Both the position numbers and the translations under genes were made by a program. Below the pieces are notes generated by a model. It saw nothing but the letters and a program-made list of their open reading frames with translations. It searched no databases and had not been told where the DNA came from. A stretch of 64,000 nt of DNA. It comes from CAVSCD01 sp963726335. GTDB taxonomy: Bacteria; Acidobacteriota; Aminicenantia; Aminicenantales; UBA8522. The stretch lies in the NCBI GenBank assembly GCA_963726335.1, contig CAVSCD010000011.1, positions 248,001 to 312,000 of the forward strand, read 5' to 3'. Shown piece by piece: positions 8,205 through 15,482 of this stretch. Position 1 is the first letter of the stretch. Every line of letters starts with the position of its first letter.

Positions 8205-8771
8205 TCACGCCTTCGACACGAACAGGCCCGTGCGGGTGTCGATTCGAATGACCTCTCCCTCGGCCATGTACTCCGGGACCTGGACGACGAGGCCGGTGGC
8301 GAGGATGGCGGGCTTGGTTCGCGCCGTCACCGACCCGCCTTTCACCGACGGCCTGGTCTCGACGATCTTCATGGAAACATGGAGCGGCAGCTCGATACCG
8401 ATGACCCGGCCTTCCGACACCAAGGACATCAGCCCCTCCAGGCCTTCCGTCAGGTAAGGCCATTCGTCCTCGATGTCGCCCTTCGTCAGGGTCGACTGGC
8501 TGTAATCCTGCAGGTCCATGATCGTGACGCTCTCCGAATCCCCGTAGAGGACCTGGATGGGGTGGCGCTCGAAGTCCGCTTCCTGGAGCCCGTCATCCCC
8601 GCGGAATACCCTGTCGATCTTGCGCTTCGTCGCCAGGCTGCGCAACCGGACCTTGTAGAGGGTCCCGGTCCCGCGGGCCGCCGGCTTTTGCACAAAAATG
8701 GTCTCGATGACGTGGGGTTCGCCGTCGACCGTGACGATGTCACCCTTCTTGAAATCTCCGGCTTGGATCAT
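8205..8771 (-). CDS. yeiP: Elongation factor P-like protein of the EfpL/YeiP type
   Basis: A 188-residue three-domain EF-P family protein, which helps ribosomes pass proline-rich stretches. The tip loop of domain I reads VQKPAARGTGTLYKVRLR. That matches the YeiP/EfpL form, with Arg at the tip, and not the usual EF-P loop carrying a modified Lys. The C-terminal domain has STGL-like ATGLVVQVPEYMAEGE, again as in YeiP. A GGGAGG ribosome site precedes the ATG. It is first in the minus-strand operon with dcd and the carbamoyltransferase genes. An ordinary efp gene, if any, is elsewhere. Confidence 0.85.
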   Translation of the reverse strand: MIQAGDFKKGDIVTVDGEPHVIETIFVQKPAARGTGTLYKVRLRSLATKRKIDRVFRGDDGLQEADFERHPIQVLYGDSESVTIMDLQDYSQSTLTKGDIEDEWPYLTEGLEGLMSLVSEGRVIGIELPLHVSMKIVETRPSVKGGSVTARTKPAILATGLVVQVPEYMAEGEVIRIDTRTGLFVSKA

Positions 8772-8798
8772 GAGCGCCTCCCGTACGGCAAGGCGCCC

Positions 8799-8827
8799 AT
8801 TCTAGCCATTATCGAGGGACTTGGCAA
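8799..8827 (-). promoter_or_regulatory. Sigma70-like promoter for the yeiP-dcd operon
   Basis: On the minus strand TTGCCA (8822-8827), 17-nt spacer, TAGAAT (8799-8804), about 28 nt before the yeiP start. Confidence 0.5.
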
Positions 8828-8856
8828 ATGCCTCGACGGCGTCCAAAAAAACGGTT

Positions 8857-8876
8857 GCATTTCGACCCCGAAATGC
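8857..8876. promoter_or_regulatory. Inverted repeat upstream of purC
   Basis: A perfect 8-bp inverted repeat, GCATTTCG and CGAAATGC, separated by ACCC, lies 33 nt before the purC start, between the divergent purC and yeiP genes. It could be an operator. It does not match the PurR consensus I know. Confidence 0.35.
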
Positions 8877-8909
8877 GCATCATATCCAAAACCTGAAGGA
8901 GGTCAGCCC

Positions 8910-9764
8910 ATGGATCTGAAACAGATTTTGACAAAAGACAACTTCGTGTATTCGGGGAAATCGAAAGACATCTATCGCATACCGGACGGGGAGTACAAGG
9001 GGAAGTACGCCTTTGTCTTTTCCGACCGGGGCACGGGTTACCTGGATGAGAACAACAAGCCGGTCTTCGACCCCGGTTATGATTACGTCGTCGGGGAGAT
9101 ACCGGGAAAAGGGGCGATCGTCTGCAAGTTCGTCACCTACTTCATGCGGCTGCTCCAGGCCCGCGGCGTCCCGACCCATTACATCGCGACCGTCGGCGAC
9201 AACGTCATGATCGTCGAACCGGCGACGCCCCTCAGCCTCCCGGAACAGGCGCCCGAGTTCGCCGGCTCGGCCCCCCTCCTCAACCTCGAGTGGACCTGGA
9301 GGAACAACGCCATCGGCAGTTTCTGGAGGCGGTATCCTTTCGTCAAACCCTGCAAAGATCTGTCGCAGGTTGTCGAGGCCTGGACCAAGGGTCAGACGGA
9401 CAAGCTCATCACCTTCGAGGCCCTGGTCGCGGCCGGCGTGATGTCCGAGGACGAGGTCGGCTACGTCAAGACGTTCGTCAAGGATATCGCCAAGGTCGTC
9501 AACGAGGAGTTCGCCTCGAGGGGCCTGCACGTCATCGACGGCAAGATCGAGCTCGGCCGGCTGAAGAGCGGCGGCGAGATCGTCCTGATCGACGAGATCT
9601 CACCCGATGTCCTCAGGGTCTGCAAGGGCTACGCGCCCGAGTCCAACCTGGACTGCGGGGTGAATCACGCCTGCATCGAGACGAGCTATGCGGATGACGT
9701 CAGGAAGATCTCGGGCAAGAACGTCCTGACCGCCGCCGAGCTCGAAAAGATATTTCTCCAGTAG
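8910..9764 (+). CDS. purC: SAICAR synthetase
   Basis: A 284-residue phosphoribosylaminoimidazole-succinocarboxamide synthase, which joins aspartate to CAIR in purine synthesis using ATP. The ATP-binding start is VYSGKSKDIY, with KYAFVFSDRGTGY following. Later comes GSFWRRYPFVKP, and near residues 215-240 IDGKIELGR and LIDEISPDVLRV, which match the family's SAICAR signatures. I start at the ATG at 8910, which follows an AAGGAGG site at 8896-8902; the frame is open further upstream but overlaps yeiP antisense. It stands alone on this strand, away from other pur genes. Confidence 0.92.
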   Translation: MDLKQILTKDNFVYSGKSKDIYRIPDGEYKGKYAFVFSDRGTGYLDENNKPVFDPGYDYVVGEIPGKGAIVCKFVTYFMRLLQARGVPTHYIATVGDNVMIVEPATPLSLPEQAPEFAGSAPLLNLEWTWRNNAIGSFWRRYPFVKPCKDLSQVVEAWTKGQTDKLITFEALVAAGVMSEDEVGYVKTFVKDIAKVVNEEFASRGLHVIDGKIELGRLKSGGEIVLIDEISPDVLRVCKGYAPESNLDCGVNHACIETSYADDVRKISGKNVLTAAELEKIFLQ

Positions 9765-9853
9765 CCAGCGGGCCACCCTACAGGGAAGCGATCAAGCGCA
9801 TACTTGAACTCCGGGTAAGAGCCGTGTCCTCCCCGCGAGGCGGGAAGGGAAAG

Positions 9854-9928
9854 CGCCCCCGACGGGATTTGAACCCGTGTTGCCGCCGTGAAAGGGCGAT
9901 GTCCTAGACCGGGCTAGACGACAGGGGC
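9854..9928 (-). tRNA. tRNA-Glu(TTC)
   Basis: Acceptor GCCCCTG pairs with CGGGGGC, anticodon stem TCGCC/GGCGG around loop CTTTCAC (anticodon TTC), T-stem ACGGG/CCCGT around TTCAAAT. Discriminator G; CCA is not encoded. It follows tRNA-Lys by 14 nt on the same strand. Confidence 0.95.
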
Positions 9929-9942
9929 GCGGAGGTTAAAAG

Positions 9943-10014
9943 TGAGCCGTGCTGGACTCGAACCAGCGACACCCGACTTAAAAGGCCGGTGCTCTCCCTC
10001 TGAGCTAACGGCCC
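9943..10014 (-). tRNA. tRNA-Lys(TTT)
   Basis: Acceptor GGGCCGT pairs with ACGGCTC (one G-T), D-stem GCTC/GAGC, anticodon stem CCGGC/GTCGG around CTTTTAA (anticodon TTT), T-stem GCTGG/CCAGC. Discriminator A; CCA is not encoded. It lies 54 nt downstream of the lipoprotein gene and may share its transcript. Confidence 0.95.
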
Positions 10015-10068
10015 CCCGCGGACAGAGCTATACTTATAGAGGATTGAGCCGAAAAGGTCAATACGGCG

Positions 10069-10770
10069 TCAGGCGATCGGTTCGAGCTTGATGATCTTCC
10101 AGGCGCCGTTCCGCATGTAGCCCGACGTTTCGTCCTTCAGGACGTACTTCTCGAGAGAGAAGCGGTAGTTCTTGGTCTGACCGCTCTTGTCGACGACCTT
10201 GACATCAACGCTCTTGGAGGAGATCGTGCCCGTCATGTCCCTGACGGTGGGCATCTCGCGCTCGGACAGGGAGAAGAGGGCGATGTCCTGCACTCTCTGG
10301 GCGGCGGCCTTGGCGTCGTTATAGTCCTTCTGCAGCTGGCGATGGACCTCGCGCTCCTGGTCGTATTTGGCCGCGGCCTCTTCCATCTTCTTCTTGGCGG
10401 CGGCCCTGGCGCCTCCGGTACGGGCGGTCTTGAGCTCTTCCTCAGCCGAGTACTTGGCGTCTTCGGCTTCCATGACCGGGCCGACGTGGCCCTCGAGGTT
10501 CTTCTTCAGCTCGAGCTCTTTCTTGTTCCATTCCGGGAGATCAAAGGGCTTGGTCTCCTCGGGGCTGACAGCCGTGATCTGCCAGGATTGCGCCTCGATC
10601 CCCTGGGGATCGATGGCCATCGTGGCCATCGTGGAGGTGTCTTTAAGAGAGATGGCGTGGAAATACGCGGAGAGAAGACTTTTCTCCGGGCTGGAACTGC
10701 AGCTCTGCAGCGAAAAGAGGGCGACGATAGCGACAGCAACTACGAGGATGATCAGGCCTTTTCTTCTCAT
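10069..10770 (-). CDS. Coiled-coil lipoprotein of unknown function
   Basis: A 233-residue protein with a signal peptide ending in LQSC, a clear lipobox. After it come CSSSPEKSLLSAYFHAISLKD, then a charged Ala/Lys/Glu-rich segment near residues 80-160 that should form a long coiled coil, and a globular C-terminus (YRFSLEKYVLKDE to IIKLEPIA) that resembles small stress-tolerance domains of lipoproteins without a named match. I chose the ATG at 10770, preceded by AAGGAGG; a TTG 15 nt earlier is also open. It is divergent from the hydrogenase operon. Confidence 0.7.
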   Translation of the reverse strand: MRRKGLIILVVAVAIVALFSLQSCSSSPEKSLLSAYFHAISLKDTSTMATMAIDPQGIEAQSWQITAVSPEETKPFDLPEWNKKELELKKNLEGHVGPVMEAEDAKYSAEEELKTARTGGARAAAKKKMEEAAAKYDQEREVHRQLQKDYNDAKAAAQRVQDIALFSLSEREMPTVRDMTGTISSKSVDVKVVDKSGQTKNYRFSLEKYVLKDETSGYMRNGAWKIIKLEPIA

Positions 10771-10810
10771 ATTGCCTCCTTGCAAGTGACGATACCCATA
10801 TTCTGAGGAA

Positions 10811-10840
10811 ATCTTAACCTTTTTTCAAGCGGAAAAGCAA
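10811..10840 (-). promoter_or_regulatory. Possible promoter for the coiled-coil lipoprotein
   Basis: Minus-strand TTGCTT (10835-10840), 18-nt spacer, TAAGAT (10811-10816), about 40 nt before the start codon. Confidence 0.35.
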
Positions 10841-10852
10841 GTTTTTTGTTGT

Positions 10853-10882
10853 TTGACAAAGTCGTTTTTTCCTGCGTAAAAT
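10853..10882 (+). promoter_or_regulatory. Sigma70-like promoter of the hydrogenase operon
   Basis: TTGACA (10853-10858), 18-nt T-rich spacer, TAAAAT (10877-10882). The 5' leader would be about 60 nt. It contains a GCCCGGGC palindrome flanked by A- and T-runs at 10893-10916, which may affect early transcription. Confidence 0.6.
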
Positions 10883-10949
10883 GGAGGCCTAAAAATGCCC
10901 GGGCTTTTTTTGTCTTCCTTCGCCAAGCGTCCCCTATAAAGGAGCAATC

Positions 10950-11981
10950 ATGAGCACTGTTTCCCACTTCCTGGAGGATGCGGATTTCGATTCCTTTGTG
11001 GAAGGCATGATGAAGGCCGCGGCCGTCTACGCGCCGGTCGCCCGGAAACACCGGTTCGTTTTCGCTCCCGTGGCCTCGGCCAAGGATGTCAGGCTGGACT
11101 ACGATGTCACGATCCTGCCCCCGAAGAAGGTGATCTTCCCCGTCAGGCAGGACCTGGTCACGTTCGACGCCGCCGGGGCCGCCAGCGCCATCCGGCCGGA
11201 GCCCAGGATCCTGTTCGGAGTTCACTTCTACGACATCAAGGCCATCGACATGCTGGACACGCTCTTCCGGGAGAACAACGCGGATTGGAACTACCTGGCC
11301 CAGCGCGAGCTCACGACGATCGTCGGCTCGAACATCCAGAGTGTTTCCCAGCGCGCCTTCTGGGGAACCGTGGGCCGGGGCGTCAAGCCGAGGGGACACG
11401 ACGCCTTCCTGACGAAGCTGCCCTCGGGTTATGTCTTTACGGTCTACACCCCCAAGGGCGAGAAGCTGCTGGGCTGCGGCAAGTTCTCCCCGGCCACGGC
11501 CGCCCAAGCCGCCGAGGCTTGGCAGATCAACGAAGAGGTCATGAACACCTGCCCGGAGAGCCTGCCCTATACATCCGAGGAGATCGCGGACAAGGTCCGG
11601 AAGGCCTTCACGAGCAAGCTCTGGGATGAGCTGTCCCTCACCTGCTTCTCCTGCGGCACCTGCAACATCGTCTGCCCCACCTGCTACTGCTTCGATGTCC
11701 AGGACAACTGGAACCTGGACCAGGTTTCCGGCCAGCGGGCCCGCGCCTGGGACGGCTGCCTGCTCGAGGATTTCGCCAAAGTTTCCCTGGGCGCCGGCGC
11801 CTGCGAAAACTTCCGGGAGCACCGCGGCCAGCGCTACCGTCACCGGATCATGCGGAAAGCGGCCTATCTCAACGAAAAGCTCGGCGGCCCCGCCTGCGTC
11901 GGCTGCGGCCGGTGCGCGGCCCAATGCGTGCCGGACATCGCCGACCCCGCCCGGGTCATCCAGAGCATCATGGAGGGCTAA
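10950..11981 (+). CDS. hydB: Group 3b [NiFe] hydrogenase, beta subunit (iron-sulfur)
   Basis: A 343-residue cytoplasmic electron-transfer subunit of the bifunctional hydrogenase/sulfhydrogenase type. The C-terminal half has two cysteine sets for [4Fe-4S] clusters: Cys232, 235, 238 and 242 in CFSCGTCNIVCPTCYC, and Cys316, 319, 322 and 326 in CVGCGRCAAQCVPDIADP. The N-terminal half (VILPPKKVIFP, ILFGVHFYDIKAI) matches the beta-subunit family. It is the first gene in a B-G-D-A order identical to that of Pyrococcus sulfhydrogenase operons. The stop is 1 nt before the gamma-subunit start. Confidence 0.9.
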   Translation: MSTVSHFLEDADFDSFVEGMMKAAAVYAPVARKHRFVFAPVASAKDVRLDYDVTILPPKKVIFPVRQDLVTFDAAGAASAIRPEPRILFGVHFYDIKAIDMLDTLFRENNADWNYLAQRELTTIVGSNIQSVSQRAFWGTVGRGVKPRGHDAFLTKLPSGYVFTVYTPKGEKLLGCGKFSPATAAQAAEAWQINEEVMNTCPESLPYTSEEIADKVRKAFTSKLWDELSLTCFSCGTCNIVCPTCYCFDVQDNWNLDQVSGQRARAWDGCLLEDFAKVSLGAGACENFREHRGQRYRHRIMRKAAYLNEKLGGPACVGCGRCAAQCVPDIADPARVIQSIMEG

Positions 11982-11982
11982 A

Positions 11983-12834
11983 ATGAGCACGCAGATCGCC
12001 CCCTCAAGCTCCGCTTATCCGAACATCTTCCTCCCCAGGGAGGCCGAGATCGTCCGCGCCGAACAGGTCACGGCCACGGAGAAACACTTCACCCTGAAGA
12101 TGAAGGACGGCCAGCCGATGAGCTTCGAACCCGGCCAGATGCTCGAGGTCTCGGTATTCGGGTTCGGGGAGATACCCATCGGCTTCGCCAGCTCTCCCAC
12201 CCGGATCAACACCTTCGATATCGTCGTCCGCAAGGTGGGGCGGGTTTCGAGCGCCATCGCGGCCCTGCAACCGAAACAGTCCCTGTTCGTCAGGGGGCCC
12301 CTGGGGCACGGCTTCCCGCTGGACAAGTTCCGGGGTGAGAACGTCCTCGTCGTGGCCGGCGGCATCGGCCTCTGCCCGACGCGGAGCCTGATCCTATACA
12401 TTCTTGACCGGCGCTCGGAGTTCAAGAACTTCACCCTCTTCTTCGGGGCCAGGACGCCGAAGGAGCAGCTCTTCCTCGACGACCTGGCGGCCTGGCGGAA
12501 ATCAACCGACGTGAGCTTCTTTGAGACCGTCGACCGCGCCGACGAGAGCTGGACAGGGAACGTCGGGGTCATCACGACGCTCTTCAAAAAGGTCGCGGTC
12601 GACCCCAGGACCAAGGTCGTCATCTGCGGCCCGCCGGTCATGTACAAGTTCGTTGTCGCCGAGCTGGGCAGCCTGGGGGTCGCCAAGAGCGACATCTACC
12701 TCGACCTGGAACGGCGGATGAAGTGCGGGATCGGCAAGTGCGGGCACTGCCAGATCAACGACAAGTACGTCTGTCTGGACGGCCCGGTGTTCTGCCTGAA
12801 GGACATCGGGAACCTGGAGGAGGCCTTCAGATGA
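11983..12834 (+). CDS. hydG: Group 3b hydrogenase, gamma subunit (FAD/NAD(P)-binding)
   Basis: A 283-residue ferredoxin-NADP reductase-like subunit. The FAD domain runs through FEPGQMLEVSV and PIGFASSP, the nucleotide domain has VAGGIGLCPTRSL and VICGPPVMYKF, and the C-terminus holds a [2Fe-2S] set in MKCGIGKCGHCQ and VCLDGPVF. It passes electrons between the hydrogenase and NAD(P)H. The ATG at 11983 follows GGAGG within the end of hydB. Its TGA overlaps the next ATG. This hydG is the hydrogenase diaphorase, not the radical-SAM maturase with the same name. Confidence 0.9.
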   Translation: MSTQIAPSSSAYPNIFLPREAEIVRAEQVTATEKHFTLKMKDGQPMSFEPGQMLEVSVFGFGEIPIGFASSPTRINTFDIVVRKVGRVSSAIAALQPKQSLFVRGPLGHGFPLDKFRGENVLVVAGGIGLCPTRSLILYILDRRSEFKNFTLFFGARTPKEQLFLDDLAAWRKSTDVSFFETVDRADESWTGNVGVITTLFKKVAVDPRTKVVICGPPVMYKFVVAELGSLGVAKSDIYLDLERRMKCGIGKCGHCQINDKYVCLDGPVFCLKDIGNLEEAFR

Positions 12835-13592
12835 GCGCCCAAAAGAAAGTCCGCGTCGCCTTTTTCGATTTCGCCTGCTGCGAGGGGTGCCAGATCGAAC
12901 TGACGAACCTGAGCGACCCGATCTTCGTCGGCCTGCTCGACCACGTCGAGTTCGTCGAGTTCCGCGAGGCGATGTCGGAGCGGACGACCGAGCCGATCGA
13001 CATCGCCTTCATCGAGGGCTCGTTCACCCGCGAGGCCGACCGCGCCCGCCTGGAAGACATCCGCCGGCGCGCCTCGATCGTCATCGCCTACGGCGCCTGC
13101 GCCGCCACGGCGGGCATCAACGCCATGAAGAACCACACGGCCGACTACAAGGACTTCGTTTACGGCAAGGACGCGGCCATGCCGCACCTCGACAGCCAGA
13201 AAGCCCTGCCGGTGAGCGCCGCGATCAAAGTGGATTACGCCCTCCACGGCTGCCCGATGGACCGGGCGGAGTTCGTCCGCGTCGTCTCCCATCTCCTCCA
13301 CGGCAAGGAGCCCGTCATCCCCAACTACCCCGTGTGCGTGGAGTGCAAGATGAGGGAAACGGTCTGCCGGTATGACCTGAACGACCACTGCCTCGGGCTG
13401 GTGGCCCGGGCCGGCTGCGGCGCTCCCTGTCCCGCGGACGGGATCCCGTGCGAGGCCTGCCGCGGGTTCTGGGACCACCCCAACGAGGAATCCCTCGAGG
13501 AGGTCCTCGTGAGCAAGGGAGGCCTTTCGCTCGAGCGGGCCAGGGACAAGTCCCGCATGTTCACCGCCGCCATGAGGAGGGATGCCCAGTGA
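12831..13592 (+). CDS. hydD: Group 3b hydrogenase, delta subunit (small subunit)
   Basis: A 253-residue small subunit of the NuoB/F420-hydrogenase gamma type. The proximal cluster motif is CCEGCQIEL at residues 16-24, with further ligands in YGACAAT and HGCPMDR. Extra Cys groups in PVCVECKMRETVC and GAPCPADGIPCEAC should bind two more [4Fe-4S] clusters and make a wire to the beta subunit. ATGA overlap with hydG and a 4-nt overlap with the alpha subunit show tight translational coupling. Confidence 0.92.
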   Translation: MSAQKKVRVAFFDFACCEGCQIELTNLSDPIFVGLLDHVEFVEFREAMSERTTEPIDIAFIEGSFTREADRARLEDIRRRASIVIAYGACAATAGINAMKNHTADYKDFVYGKDAAMPHLDSQKALPVSAAIKVDYALHGCPMDRAEFVRVVSHLLHGKEPVIPNYPVCVECKMRETVCRYDLNDHCLGLVARAGCGAPCPADGIPCEACRGFWDHPNEESLEEVLVSKGGLSLERARDKSRMFTAAMRRDAQ

Positions 13593-14904
13593 GCCAGAAC
13601 ATCTCCATCAACGTCCATCACCTGACCCGTGTCGAGGGCCACGGCAACATCGTCGTCGACGTGAAGAACGGGAAGGTCGAAAAGGTGCAATGGCAGGTCC
13701 CCGAAGCCCCCCGGTTTTTCGAAGCCATGGTCCGGGGCCGCCACTACTCCGAGGTGGCCCGCGTGACAAGCCGCATCTGCGGCATCTGTTCGATCGGCCA
13801 CACCCTGGCATCGGTCAAGGCCACGGAAAACGCCCTGGGGATCCAGATCACACCCCAGACCTATAAGCTGCGGACAATCCTCAAGCACGCCGAAAATGCC
13901 GACTCGCACATCCTCCACATCTACTTTCTTGTGGCGCCGGACCTCCTGGGCGCACCGTCCGTCTTTCCCCTCGTGCCCACCCACACCGAGGTCGTCGTCC
14001 GGGCCCTGCGGATGAAGCGCGCCTGCCACGAGTGGGGCTCCCTGCTCGGCGGCCGGACGACGCATCCCACCCGCGTCATCCCGGGCGGGTTCGCGGAATA
14101 TCCCACGGAAGCCGAGCTCAAGATGCTCAGGCAGCGCCTCGTCAACTTCCAGCCGGACCTCGACGCCACCGTCCAGACCATGCTTCCGTTGCCGGGAAGG
14201 TCCCCGCCTTCGAACGGCCGACCGAGTACATGGCCCTGTCGAGCGACACCGAATATTCCCTGTATGACGGCCAGGTCCAAACCGTGACGCCCGACGGCGT
14301 CAAGCAGCGCTGGCCCGTATCGAGCTACAGGTCGTGCACCAACGAATACGTCGTCCCCCAGTCCACGGCCAAGTACACGAAAAACAAGCTCGAATCCTAC
14401 ATGGCGGGGGCACTGGCGCGGTTCAACAACAACTACGAGCTGTTGCACCCCGAGGCGAAGGGCTTGGCGGTGGCGCTGAATTTCAGGCCCCTGTGCTTCA
14501 ACCCCTACATGAACAGCGTCGCCCAGCTCGTGGAGGTCGTCCACAGCGTCAAGGACTCGATCCGTCTCCTCGACGAAGTGCTGGGGGCGGGCTATCATCC
14601 GGAGAAAGTGGTTCCGCCGACCCGGTTCAGCCAGGGCCAGGGCGCGGTGGAAGTCCCCCGCGGCATCCTCTTCCACGAGTACGGCTACGACAAGAACGGG
14701 ATGTGCACCGGGGGCAACTGCATCATCCCGACCAACCAGAACCACGGCAACATTCAGCTCGATCTCGAAGCCCTGGTGCCCAAGATGCTGGCCGAAAAGA
14801 CGACCGAGAAGGCGATGGAGCTCGGCCTCGAGATGCTGGTCAGGGCGTACGATCCCTGCATTTCCTGTTCGACGCACTATCTGACGGTGACATTCAAACG
14901 CTGA
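13589..14904 (+). CDS. hydA: Group 3b hydrogenase, alpha (catalytic) subunit, with a 1-nt frameshift
   Basis: The [NiFe] catalytic subunit, about 438 residues once corrected. The N-terminal nickel motif RICGICSIGH has Cys64 and Cys67, and the C-terminal motif DPCISCSTHYL near 14850 is followed by a short tail that the adjacent protease would remove after His. The frame from the GTG at 13589 breaks near 14183: reading one base less after ATG continues as SVAGKVPAFERPTEYMAL in another frame to the TGA at 14904. Length 1316 nt fits one missing base. The site is not a homopolymer. All active-site cysteines remain, so either a sequence error or a recent mutation. Confidence 0.85.
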
Positions 14905-14911
14905 CCGGCCC

Positions 14912-15370
14912 TTGCGCTACATCATCGGCGTCGGCAATTCCGCCATGTCCGATGACGGCGTCGGCCTGAAGGTCGTCGAGCAGATCGCCCGCCGCGGCCT
15001 GGAGCAGGGGTTCGAAGCGGCCGCCGCCGCCGACGAGGGGACCCGCCTCCTTTTTTACCTCACGGAAAACACGGACAAGGTCGTCATCGTCGATGCGGTG
15101 GACATGGACCTCGAGCCCGGGGATTACCGTCTGTTCCGGCCGGAGGACGTGGAGCCCCGAAAGACAGCCCGGGGGCTGACCACCCACGAGGGTGATATCC
15201 TGAAGGTCCTCGAGCTGGCCGCCAGCCTCGGTTATCCCATCCCCGCGGTCACCATCCTCGGCATCCAGCCCGGGAATTTGGGGCCCGGCCTGGAGTTGTC
15301 GCCGGCACTCAGCGAGGGGTTCGAAACCTACCTGCGTGTCGCCTTGGAGGAGATCCGCCGGGGCGCCTGA
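14912..15370 (+). CDS. Hydrogenase maturation protease (HyaD/HycI family)
   Basis: A 152-residue endopeptidase that trims the C-terminus of the large subunit once nickel is inserted. The start MRYIIGVGNSAMSDDGVGLKV has the family GxGN and the nickel-sensing Asp; IVDAVDMDLEPGDYRLF supplies a second acidic ligand and TTHEGD the histidine. The start appears to be a TTG 8 nt after hydA. Being last in the operon fits its role on that same large subunit. Confidence 0.88.
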   Translation: MRYIIGVGNSAMSDDGVGLKVVEQIARRGLEQGFEAAAAADEGTRLLFYLTENTDKVVIVDAVDMDLEPGDYRLFRPEDVEPRKTARGLTTHEGDILKVLELAASLGYPIPAVTILGIQPGNLGPGLELSPALSEGFETYLRVALEEIRRGA

Positions 15371-15395
15371 CCCGACTCTTTCTAAATTTGCCTTG

Positions 15396-15425
15396 AAGAC
15401 GGTCCCCTCCCCCAGGGACCGTCTT
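15396..15425. terminator. Bidirectional hairpin terminator
   Basis: A perfect 11-bp stem, AAGACGGTCCC and GGGACCGTCTT, around an 8-nt loop, lies between the convergent hydrogenase operon and the kinase gene. Short T-containing tails follow on both sides (TTGTGTTG rightward). Confidence 0.7.
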
Positions 15426-15482
15426 GTGTTGTCCGGGCGAGTGAGCCCGGCGATCGAAGCGATCTTACCAGTCCCGGACGGT

